From assembly GCF_000181495.1 (NCBI RefSeq), contig NZ_ABCF01000021.1, forward strand, positions 1 to 41,975: DNA of 41,975 nt, in the 5' to 3' direction. This stretch comes from Bacillus sp. SG-1. Its GTDB lineage: Bacteria > Bacillota > Bacilli > Bacillales > Bacillaceae_B. This document shows positions 8,319 through 14,863 of this stretch, piece after piece (positions within the stretch are counted from its first letter, which is position 1; each line of letters starts with the position of its first letter). The notes beneath the pieces are model-generated. The model had not been told where the DNA came from, ran no database searches, and saw only the letters and a program-made list of their open reading frames with translations. The position numbers and the translations under genes are program-made.

Positions 8319-8353
8319 AAAAGGCAAGCGTGCCATAAGCTGCGCTTGCCTTT
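8319..8353 (-). terminator. Intrinsic terminator after the GS26-like gene
   Basis: AAAGGCAAGCG / CGCTTGCCTTT stem with a 13-base loop. The A-run on the left is a T-run for the minus strand, 9 bases past the stop codon. Confidence 0.8.
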
Positions 8354-8361
8354 CAGAACCA

Positions 8362-8784
8362 CTACAAGTCGAGTACTTTCGGTTCTTCACCATTTTTATT
8401 CATTAAACGGTATTGGGAAGGGTGAATTTTAAGAATGATCAAGTCAGGGTCGTCCGGACCTTTGAACCATCTTTTCATTTCGTCATTCCAAAGCTTCTTC
8501 TTTAAGCTTTCTTCTTTGCTGATTTCCACTCTTCCTTCCACTTCTACATAAGAATCCCCGAAGCCTTTCCCTTCATACCCGAGCAATACATGGACATTCG
8601 GATTCTTTTCAATTTCATCAGCTTTGTGTGTTTCGCTGCTGGTAGGTGTATAAAGCGTCAGTTCATCATTGAAAAAAGTCATGTAACGGGAATGAGGTTT
8701 GTTCTCCACCACAGTAGCGAGTGTTCCAACCATGCTGTTATCAAGGACATTAAGAACTTCTTGCTTCAGATCAGTCTGTGCCAA
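8362..8784 (-). CDS. ydaG: General stress protein 26-like, PNPOx-fold flavin/pyridoxamine oxidase family
   Basis: Predicted 140-residue cytoplasmic split-barrel protein of the pyridoxamine-5'-phosphate-oxidase-like family. Landmarks: MVGTLATVVENKPHSRYMTF (flavin-facing first strands), LYTPTSSETHKADEIEKNPNVHVLL, and a C-terminal WFKGPDDPDLIILKIHPSQYRL. It closely resembles B. subtilis YdaG, a SigB-controlled general stress protein. The TTG at 8784 is chosen because AAGGAG lies 8 bases upstream and the length equals YdaG (140 aa); a longer in-frame ATG at 8811 lies upstream of that ribosome site. Substrate unknown. Confidence 0.85.
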   Translation of the reverse strand: MAQTDLKQEVLNVLDNSMVGTLATVVENKPHSRYMTFFNDELTLYTPTSSETHKADEIEKNPNVHVLLGYEGKGFGDSYVEVEGRVEISKEESLKKKLWNDEMKRWFKGPDDPDLIILKIHPSQYRLMNKNGEEPKVLDL

Positions 8785-8906
8785 AATCTCATCTCCTTTG
8801 ATTGAATTCACTTGTACCTATTCCTTTGAACAAGTTCTCATAAACATTTGGATGTGCTGAAAGGTGGAGGTGCCAGTTAACAGAAAAGGCTTGTAATATG
8901 ATTCTG

Positions 8907-9101
8907 TTATTTAAAGATTCTTTTCACCCGGCCGACTTGTCCATCTGTCAGACGGACCTTGATCCCATGCGGATGTGTGGCAGAATTCGTCAAGATATCT
9001 TTTACAGTTCCTCTCGTTGTGTTGCCGGTTCTCTGGTCTTTTTTCAATACGATATCGACTTCAATTCCCTGTGAGATAGCGGCACGCTGCTGACCGTCCA
9101 T
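8907..9101 (-). CDS. ywbE: YwbE family protein (DUF2196)
   Basis: A 64-residue cytoplasmic protein: MDGQQRAAISQGIEVDIVLK, then KDQRTGNTTRGTVKDILTNS, and VRLTDGQVGRVKRIF. This is the full YwbE family pattern, a small beta-rich, KOW-like fold of unknown function. Its ATG directly follows the TAA of an upstream 57-codon gene (9102-9275), so the pair is probably translationally coupled. In B. subtilis ywbE neighbours ywbD; here they are 8 kb apart. Confidence 0.9.
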   Translation of the reverse strand: MDGQQRAAISQGIEVDIVLKKDQRTGNTTRGTVKDILTNSATHPHGIKVRLTDGQVGRVKRIFK

Positions 9102-9275
9102 TTAAACCCCCGTCCTTTTCTTTTGGTTATTGGGTTTCTTGGTGAGCTGGCTTTTAAGGGGCTGCGTCGATTTTACGATGCCGGTCCGTTTTCCCTCTGA
9201 TTGCTCCTTCTTCTGAGCCAGTTTCTCTTTCATTGCTTGTGCAAGATTAATTTTCTTTTTCTCTGTTGATGACAT
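9102..9275 (-). CDS. Small basic protein encoded upstream of ywbE
   Basis: A 57-codon gene with an ideal ribosome site (AAGGAG, 8 bases before ATG). The product starts MSSTEKKKINLAQAMKEKLA and continues with a Lys/Gln-rich stretch ending KKRTGV. About a third of residues are Lys or Arg; no Cys, Trp, Tyr or hydrophobic segment. The stop codon abuts the ywbE ATG with no gap. This points to one operon and perhaps a joint role, for example RNA or ribosome binding, which is inference from charge only. No family was recognised. Confidence 0.75.
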   Translation of the reverse strand: MSSTEKKKINLAQAMKEKLAQKKEQSEGKRTGIVKSTQPLKSQLTKKPNNQKKRTGV

Positions 9276-9338
9276 GAACACGTCTCCTTATCTGTTTTCT
9301 CTATTATAAGCTAAACTGCGGCAGGAAGTAAGACATTC

Positions 9339-9366
9339 ACGCATTTGGGCAATTCTACATACCTTA
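9339..9366 (+). promoter_or_regulatory. SigK-like mother-cell promoter upstream of sodC
   Basis: AC at 9339-9340, a 17-base spacer, then CATACCTTA at 9358-9366, matching the SigK pattern AC-N16/17-CATANNNTA in full. The -10 half also fits SigE. It lies about 34 bases before the sodC start. Confidence 0.6.
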
Positions 9367-9399
9367 GTGGCAGAAACACAAGTGGAGGAGTGAAGTGAT

Positions 9400-9927
9400 T
9401 TGTCTTATTATTATGGTGCTCAACACGGCTATTATTATGGGTATCAACCCTTCAGGAATGTTCCCTCTATTTCCTATGCCCAAATTGAAGGAGGCCCCTT
9501 GGCGCCTGACCTGAAAGGCTATGTTGTTTTCAGGGAGGTTCCGAACGGGACGGAGGTTCATGTAGAGGTAGACGGCCTTCCGGAGTTTAAGGAAGGGGAG
9601 GGGGATCAAGATCCAATAGGGCCTCATGGATTCCATCTTCATGAAAATGGTAGTTGTGAAGTAGGAGACGAAAACGAACCGTTCAAAGCAGCGGGGGGCC
9701 ACTGGAATCCGACCGATCAGCCTCACGGAAACCATGCCGGCGACTTTCCGGTACTGTTCTCGAATAACGGCTATGCGAGAATGTCATTCTTTACAAACAA
9801 ATTCAGCCCCAAGGATGTAGTGGGCAAAGCAGTAATCATCCATCAAAATCCGGATGATTACCGTACACAGCCGGCAGGTGATGCGGGAAAACGGCTGGCG
9901 TGCGGGTTGATAGTGAAATATCAATAA
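9400..9927 (+). CDS. sodC: Cu/Zn superoxide dismutase with Tyr-rich N-terminus
   Basis: Predicted 175-residue Cu/Zn superoxide dismutase (2 superoxide to O2 and H2O2). All metal ligands are visible: H79 and H81 (GFHLHE), H101 (GGHWNP), H109, H112, D115 (HGNHAGD) and H148 (AVIIHQNP). The active-site Arg R165 and the disulphide pair C86/C168 are also kept. Unlike usual bacterial SodC it has no signal peptide or lipobox. The N-terminus is instead Tyr/Gly-rich (MSYYYGAQHGYYYGYQPF), which looks like a spore-coat protein. TTG start after GGAGGAG. The SigK-like promoter supports production in the mother cell late in sporulation. It ends before a bidirectional terminator. Confidence 0.9.
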   Translation: MSYYYGAQHGYYYGYQPFRNVPSISYAQIEGGPLAPDLKGYVVFREVPNGTEVHVEVDGLPEFKEGEGDQDPIGPHGFHLHENGSCEVGDENEPFKAAGGHWNPTDQPHGNHAGDFPVLFSNNGYARMSFFTNKFSPKDVVGKAVIIHQNPDDYRTQPAGDAGKRLACGLIVKYQ

Positions 9928-9997
9928 TCCGATAGGATAATAGTGCCTTTTTGAATGGCTGCTGAAACAGCTTTTCGAATAGACCTCCATGAACAGT

Positions 9998-10029
9998 AAA
10001 AAGCCCAGGGAAGCCCTGAGCTTTTTTAG
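9998..10029. terminator. Bidirectional terminator between sodC and yeiH
   Basis: AAAAAGC-C-CAGGG pairs with CCCTG-A-GCTTTTT around AAG, with runs on both sides. Confidence 0.85.
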
Positions 10030-10037
10030 CATACCTG

Positions 10038-11051
10038 TTATAAAAACAAAATCATCATTAAACTGATAACAGAGACTGCCAAAGAGGCAACAAGCCCGGC
10101 TATCAGGGGTTTGAACCCCAGTTTGGCGAACTGCTTGAGGTTTACCTGAAGACCGACAGCTCCCATCACCATGATAATGATAAACTTGGCTGTGTCTGTC
10201 ACGATTTCTTCCGCTGGAGCAGGAATGACTACGAATGAGTTAATGACGCTGACTCCCAGAAATAACAGGACAAACCAGGGAAATGCCTTCTTAGCAGCCT
10301 GTGAGCCTTTTTGTTTCTCGTTTCTTAACAGAATGGGGAGCACCAGGATAAGCGGGAGGAGAAACAGTGTTCTCGCCAGTTTAACCGTAGTGGCGACTTG
10401 GCCGGCTTCATTTCCATACACATATCCGACAGCAATGGACGAAGAGGTGTCATGAACCGCCGTTCCCGCCCAGATTCCAAACGATGTAGCAGTAAGGTCA
10501 AGAATATGGCCGATTACAGGATAAAGGAAAAAAGCGATGAGATTAAAGAAAACGATGACCGAAATGGCGTAGGCTGTTTCATTGTCATCGGAGTCTATCA
10601 CCCCTTTAACGGCAGAAATGGCTGTCGCCCCGCAAATACTTGTTCCCACGCCGATAAGAAGGGCCAGTTTCCGATCCATCTTCAGCAGCTTGCCGAACCA
10701 GACGGTGATAACGATTCCCAAAATGACGGACACAAGGATGATCAGAAATGACTGCCGCCCAATATAAAGGATGTCAGCAAAGCTGAGGCTGACCCCGAGC
10801 ATGACGACTGCTGCTTTTAGAAGTTTCTTTAATGTCAGTGAGAGTCCAGGTTGGAAAACCTCGTGAACTCCGGTCGTGTTATTTATAACGATACCGATCA
10901 TGATGGCAAATAAAATACTTCCTACGAGAGGGAAAAGGGTGCCGAGATATTTGGAAACCCCTGCTATGCATAACAATAATAGAACGCCGCTGCTCCACTT
11001 AGGGAGTCGGGCAGCCAGTGTGTTTTTAAAGATGTACTGCAATTTATTCAC
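10038..11051 (-). CDS. yeiH: YeiH family putative sulfate exporter (UPF0324)
   Basis: Predicted 337-residue polytopic membrane protein with about nine to ten hydrophobic helices. Family signatures are GVGTSICGATAISAVK near residue 140 and GIWAGTAVHDTSSSIAVGYV near 195. The family is annotated as putative sulfate exporters, but experimental evidence is thin. GTG start at 11051 follows AGAGGAG with short spacing, so the true start might be the in-frame TTG four codons in. Monocistronic, followed by a bidirectional terminator. Its upstream region holds structured repeat copy A. Confidence 0.88.
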   Translation of the reverse strand: MNKLQYIFKNTLAARLPKWSSGVLLLLCIAGVSKYLGTLFPLVGSILFAIMIGIVINNTTGVHEVFQPGLSLTLKKLLKAAVVMLGVSLSFADILYIGRQSFLIILVSVILGIVITVWFGKLLKMDRKLALLIGVGTSICGATAISAVKGVIDSDDNETAYAISVIVFFNLIAFFLYPVIGHILDLTATSFGIWAGTAVHDTSSSIAVGYVYGNEAGQVATTVKLARTLFLLPLILVLPILLRNEKQKGSQAAKKAFPWFVLLFLGVSVINSFVVIPAPAEEIVTDTAKFIIIMVMGAVGLQVNLKQFAKLGFKPLIAGLVASLAVSVISLMMILFL

Positions 11052-11104
11052 TGCTCCTCTTAGCTGATAAGCACTTAAAGTTCTTTAAATAGGTTTCAAA
11101 TAGA

Positions 11105-11283
11105 TTGTTGCTTACGGAAAAATCCCTGGGGCCGGATTTTTCCCCTGGTTACAAGGTTTCTTCTCTCTGAACAGGGAGAGCAGCTCTTTTCTTCCTAGCT
11201 TACTAGGATATTTTGTGTGAAGATTTCTATATTTTTCGAAATTCATATTAAATAGCAACAAAGTTTAAGAAAAGAGCCTTAAA
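11105..11283 (+). repeat. Structured dispersed element, copy A
   Basis: About 175 bases related to copy B at 36.25-36.42 kb. Parts in order: GGAAAAATCC / GGATTTTTCC hairpin; a second hairpin CTCTCT / GGGAGAG-like; GCTTACTAGGATATTT; and a long-range pair GCTCTTTTCTT / AAGAAAAGAGC closing the 3' end. It lies between yeiH and the sco gene and points opposite to both. Confidence 0.7.
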
Positions 11284-11321
11284 AAATTCTACACTAGTAT
11301 ATTATCAGAAGTTAGAGGGAA

Positions 11322-11906
11322 TTAGTTCAATTTCTTAATATCAGCAATGATTTCATCAAAGGGGGGACCACTGACCCCTTCGTATTGTTTAAGAACCGTT
11401 CCGTTTTCGCTGACCAAATAAAAGGAAGTACCATGTACGAACTGATCCGATCCCTCCGCTTTTGCAGCAGGTGTATTGAATGAGCGGTTGGCGAAGAGTT
11501 CAATTTCCTCCTGTGGATAGCCGGTGAGGAACTCCCATTGTTTCAAGTCGGCTGAATATCGCTGACTGTATTCCAACAGGATTTCAGGTGTATCATTTTC
11601 CGGATCAATACTGAATGAAACTAATTTAACATCATCAAAACCGCTGTCTTTCAGCTTCTTTTGCAGCTGTGCCATGTTAGCGGTCATTGGAAGACAAACG
11701 GTGTCACAGTTGGTGAAGATGAAGTCAGCAACCCAGATGTCACCCCTCAGGTCTTCCAATGTAACTTCCCTGCCATCCTGGTTGATGGCCGAAAATTCCT
11801 CCACTTCCATACTCATTGGAAAGGATTCCTCAATTTCTTGCTGGCTGGAGCAGGCGGTGAACAACAGGCCTGCCAGTAAGAGAAGGGCTGTTTTATACCA
11901 CTTCAT
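11322..11906 (-). CDS. sco: Sco family copper chaperone / thiol-disulfide lipoprotein
   Basis: Predicted 194-residue lipoprotein of the SCO1/SenC family, needed for CuA site assembly of cytochrome c oxidase in related species (BsSco, YpmQ). Signal peptide with lipobox LFTAC (C19). Thioredoxin fold with the copper-binding CDTVC (C67, C71) and the distal H158 (FVHGTS). AAGGAGG lies 8 bases before ATG. It lies downstream of an ssu-type ABC operon on the same strand, but a strong terminator (11921-11953) separates them, so it is probably expressed largely on its own. Membrane-anchored, facing outside. Confidence 0.93.
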   Translation of the reverse strand: MKWYKTALLLLAGLLFTACSSQQEIEESFPMSMEVEEFSAINQDGREVTLEDLRGDIWVADFIFTNCDTVCLPMTANMAQLQKKLKDSGFDDVKLVSFSIDPENDTPEILLEYSQRYSADLKQWEFLTGYPQEEIELFANRSFNTPAAKAEGSDQFVHGTSFYLVSENGTVLKQYEGVSGPPFDEIIADIKKLN

Positions 11907-11920
11907 ATATTTTCCTCCTT

Positions 11921-11953
11921 AAAAACGGCTGATCCGAATGTTGGGATCAGCCG
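11921..11953 (-). terminator. Intrinsic terminator after the ssu-type operon
   Basis: CGGCTGATCC / GGATCAGCCG stem with an 8-base loop; the A-run at 11921-11925 is a T-run on the minus strand. Confidence 0.85.
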
Positions 11954-11960
11954 TGAATGA

Positions 11961-12968
11961 TTATTGGATGAATTGTTTGTCGATCAAATCAGAGAAGTCT
12001 GGTTTTTCTTTTAGGAATTTAAGCTCATAAGAAGAATCTGCGAAAGCCTGGATTGCTTCTGAATCCACTTCATATGTGAAGCCTATTCTTTCCCAAGCAT
12101 TGTCAACCACTTCTTTGCTCAATTCTTGTTTTGTTACTTCTTTTACATCTTTGATTGTGATTTCTTTTGCATCTTCAGGGTTTTCCTGAATGAATTCTGT
12201 CGCTTTGATATGAGCATCCACAATGTTTTGGATGCGTTCAGGATTGTTCTTGATCATTTCTCCGGAAGCAACCAAAACAGATGCCGGAAGTGTTTCACCA
12301 AATGAGATTTCATCAGCATTGATGATGACTATCGCGCCGGTTTCTTGTTCAAGGACAGCAGCCCAAGGTTCAGGGGCAACTGCAATATCCACTTTGCCTG
12401 TTTCAAACATCGCTTGATATTGTGCCGGGTTGCCAGTGATATGTTTCATAGTGCCGCCAATTCTTTCAGACGTAATACCCATATCGTTAAGGAACGTTTC
12501 AACTTGAACATCATGAGTACATCCAACACGTGGAGTGATGAATGTCTTGCCTGGGAAATCTTCAACAGATTCAATTCCACTGTCAGCGCGGGCCAGAACC
12601 ACTATTCCGCCAGTTGAAGCGCCAGCGATAATTTTAACATCCGCACCAGTAGAGTAGTTGTTCATAGCGGGTCCTGGTCCGACAAGCCCTGCGTCAATTT
12701 CACCCGTTTTAAGGGCAGTCATGAAAGAAGCTCCATCAGGGAACGTCTTATATTCTACTGTCGTTCCATCACCAAGCTGTTCTTCATAGAAACCTTGATC
12801 TTTGGCAACCATTGCAGGAACGTGGTTTATATTAGGGAAGTATCCGATGGTTACGGTCTCCCCGCTGCCTGATTCACCTGAACCGCCAGAGTTAGAAGCA
12901 GTGCCGCATCCGGCAAGAAGCCCGGCGAAAGTTAGTAATACTGTAAAAAACAAGAGTGCTTTTTTCAT
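11961..12968 (-). CDS. ABC transporter substrate-binding lipoprotein (nitrate/sulfonate/taurine type)
   Basis: Predicted 335-residue lipoprotein with signal peptide and lipobox LLAGC, a Gly/Ser-rich linker, then the two-lobed SsuA/TauA/NrtA-like fold. Visible landmarks: TVTIGYFPNINHVPAM, TALKTGEIDAGLVGPGPAM, KTFITPRVGCTHDVQVETFL, and VDIAVAPEPWAAVL. AGGAGG lies 8 bases before ATG. It is the last gene of an ATPase-permease-SBP operon on the minus strand, separated from the permease by 179 bases that hold repeat copy 2. The substrate is probably a small sulfonate or similar anion, but cannot be read from sequence. Confidence 0.88.
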   Translation of the reverse strand: MKKALLFFTVLLTFAGLLAGCGTASNSGGSGESGSGETVTIGYFPNINHVPAMVAKDQGFYEEQLGDGTTVEYKTFPDGASFMTALKTGEIDAGLVGPGPAMNNYSTGADVKIIAGASTGGIVVLARADSGIESVEDFPGKTFITPRVGCTHDVQVETFLNDMGITSERIGGTMKHITGNPAQYQAMFETGKVDIAVAPEPWAAVLEQETGAIVIINADEISFGETLPASVLVASGEMIKNNPERIQNIVDAHIKATEFIQENPEDAKEITIKDVKEVTKQELSKEVVDNAWERIGFTYEVDSEAIQAFADSSYELKFLKEKPDFSDLIDKQFIQ

Positions 12969-13012
12969 AGTTGTACCTCCTGATTATTAATGTTTTTATC
13001 CTTATAAAAAGT

Positions 13013-13107
13013 TTGATTTCCGCTGCAGGTTCCCGATCCCGAGGGGCGGGATCGGGAACTAGACGTCCCGCTAATCCCGCAGGAGGTCGTGCTCCTTCCG
13101 CTCCAAT
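13013..13107 (-). repeat. GC-rich repeat, copy 2 (chimeric, shortened)
   Basis: Read on the minus strand: the left half matches copies 1, 3 and 4 (GATTGGAGCGGAAGG, CTCCTGCGGG, TTAGCGGGAC). The right half is replaced by GTCTAG, a near-perfect hairpin (GTTCCCGATCCCG / TCGGGATCGGGAAC), and the family end CAGCGGAAATCA. The GGGACGTCTAGTT junction is shared with copy 3. It sits inside the ssu-type operon, in the direction of transcription. Confidence 0.85.
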
Positions 13108-13147
13108 CTATCTCTGAACTTATTGAAAAGCTGCTCTGAATAATTGG

Positions 13148-13903
13148 TCAAGATTGAAGCCCCCAGCGTTTCAAAACAGATCTTTCGATACGTGAGAAGA
13201 TCAGCTGGTCGACAATGGCACCGATGACACCGATGATAATCATGACGCCGATAACGAGTGACATGTCTCCGAAGTCTGAAGCATAACGAAGTGTGTATCC
13301 GAGACCAGGACCTGTACTTAATAGTTCACCGGCCATCAATGCTCTCCAGGCAAATGCCCAAGCGAGTCTTGCTCCTGTGACGGCATAAGGGACGGAGGCA
13401 GGAAGGGTCACCCTGATGAAAAGGTCAATCCCTTTGGATCCCATCGTTTGTGCGGCGCGGGTAAATAAAGGCGGCACGTTTTTGATTCCTGTACGGATAT
13501 TGAGGGCCATGACGAATGTTCCCCCAAGTACCACAACAAAAATGACAGCAGTTTCATTCATTCCAAACCACATAATGGCTAATGGCAGCCATACGATACT
13601 CGGTACACTTTGGAATGCGAGAAGAAGGGAACCGAGTGTATCGTCTGCCGTTTTTGACTTGGCAAGAAGGACACCGATTGAGGTTCCGATCAATAAGGCA
13701 ATTCCGAGACCGATGAATAAGCGTCTGAAACTGGCAATCAGGTCATAAACAAGGGTCATGTCAGAGAAGCCGATTTTTAACGACTGATAGACATCCGTCG
13801 GCGCAGGAAGAATGATTTTTGGCCATAATCCCAGTCTGGCACCGCCTTCCCAAAGAAAAAGGACTACTGCAAAAAATATAAGTCTTTTAACTATTGGCTT
13901 CAT
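13148..13903 (-). CDS. ABC transporter permease (SsuC/TauC type)
   Basis: Predicted 251-residue permease with about six membrane helices. The cytoplasmic loop motif that docks with the ATPase is visible as AAQTMGSKGIDLFIRVTLPAS (EAA loop, around residue 160-180), followed by PYAVTGARLAWAFAWRALMAGE, typical of the SsuC/TauC/NrtB group. The ATG lies inside the last codons of the ATPase gene (17-base overlap) with GAGGAA just upstream, so translation is coupled. Partner of the ATPase at 13887-14675 and the binding protein at 11961-12968. Confidence 0.9.
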   Translation of the reverse strand: MKPIVKRLIFFAVVLFLWEGGARLGLWPKIILPAPTDVYQSLKIGFSDMTLVYDLIASFRRLFIGLGIALLIGTSIGVLLAKSKTADDTLGSLLLAFQSVPSIVWLPLAIMWFGMNETAVIFVVVLGGTFVMALNIRTGIKNVPPLFTRAAQTMGSKGIDLFIRVTLPASVPYAVTGARLAWAFAWRALMAGELLSTGPGLGYTLRYASDFGDMSLVIGVMIIIGVIGAIVDQLIFSRIERSVLKRWGLQS

Positions 13904-14675
13904 AAGCTAATTCCTCGCTGACTACTTTATCGATTTCTTTTTTGAGATGGACCATGATTTCTTCCTCGATTGCGATCATCTCTTCTTTGTGTCCTTCTCT
14001 TGGACGAGGGATATCTACCTTTATATCCGCTATGATCGTTCCAGGGCGGGTTCCCATTACGATGATCCGGTCTGAAAGCTTAATAGATTCAGAGATGCTG
14101 TGCGTTACAAACATTACCGTTTTCTTCGTATCCATCCAGATTTGTTCCAGCTGCTCATGGAGACGGGAGCGCGTTTGTTCATCAAGTGCCCCGAATGGTT
14201 CATCCATCAGCAGGATTTCCGGATTCATTGCCAGTGCGCGGGCAATCGCCACACGCTGCTGCATACCACCGGAAAGTTCATGAGGATAATGATGAAGGTA
14301 GTTGCTCAGCTGCACCATTTTTAAATACTTCTTTGCCTGCGCGGCAGCATCTTTTTTAGTCATTTCTTTTTTTAAAGGGAACATGACGTTATCCAGGACG
14401 TTAAGCCACGGAAACAATGCTGCCTGCTGGAAGACCATCCCTCTGTCTTTCCCAGGCTTTTTGATCGATTGGCCTGCTGCTTCGATCACCCCTGAAGAAG
14501 CGGAAGTCAACCCGGCAACAATGTTCAACAGGGTAGATTTTCCACATCCAGACGGACCAAGGATTGAAACGAATTCTCCCTTTTCGATTGAAAGGTCGAT
14601 ATCTTTTAAAACCGTTACCGGCTGGCCATCTTTATCTATAAAGTGTTTATTGAGATGTTCTATATTGATAAACAT
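13887..14675 (-). CDS. ABC transporter ATP-binding protein (SsuB/TauB type)
   Basis: Predicted 262-residue ATPase. Walker A GPSGCGKST near residue 40, Q-loop VFQQAALFPW, signature LSGGMQQR, Walker B ILLMDEPFGALD, and the switch His in VTHSI. First gene of a three-gene minus-strand importer operon. The ATG at 14675 is preferred over an in-frame GTG three codons earlier because that GTG is part of the AGGTGA ribosome site. The promoter lies 54-81 bases upstream. Confidence 0.92.
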   Translation of the reverse strand: MFINIEHLNKHFIDKDGQPVTVLKDIDLSIEKGEFVSILGPSGCGKSTLLNIVAGLTSASSGVIEAAGQSIKKPGKDRGMVFQQAALFPWLNVLDNVMFPLKKEMTKKDAAAQAKKYLKMVQLSNYLHHYPHELSGGMQQRVAIARALAMNPEILLMDEPFGALDEQTRSRLHEQLEQIWMDTKKTVMFVTHSISESIKLSDRIIVMGTRPGTIIADIKVDIPRPREGHKEEMIAIEEEIMVHLKKEIDKVVSEELAYEANS

Positions 14676-14728
14676 ATTAATCACCTATTCTTATAATTCA
14701 TATCAAACAAGTAGGAATACCTTGATTA

Positions 14729-14756
14729 ATTATATTCTATTCTAATCAAATGTCAA
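14729..14756 (-). promoter_or_regulatory. Promoter of the ssu-type operon with overlapping dyad
   Basis: On the minus strand: TTGACA (plus 14751-14756), 16-base spacer, TATAAT (plus 14729-14734), both perfect. A dyad TTGATTA-N14-TAATCAA (14722-14749) overlaps the -10 and spacer, with a wider ACCTTGA/TCAAGGT pair outside it. This is a good position for a repressor. GGAATACC nearby recalls CymR-type sulfur control, which is only a suggestion. Confidence 0.7.
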
Positions 14757-14789
14757 GGTCAGCCTATTTTTTTACTTAGGAGTCCGTCC

Positions 14790-14818
14790 TTAAACTAATG
14801 GCGTGAATCCTGTATAAT
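14790..14818 (+). promoter_or_regulatory. Predicted promoter of topB
   Basis: TTAAAC (14790-14795), 17-base spacer, extended TGTATAAT with TATAAT at 14813-14818. Confidence 0.6.
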
Positions 14819-14863
14819 GGAAGGAACTATGCGTACGTTCGCGAAGGAAAGGATTGTTTCGAT

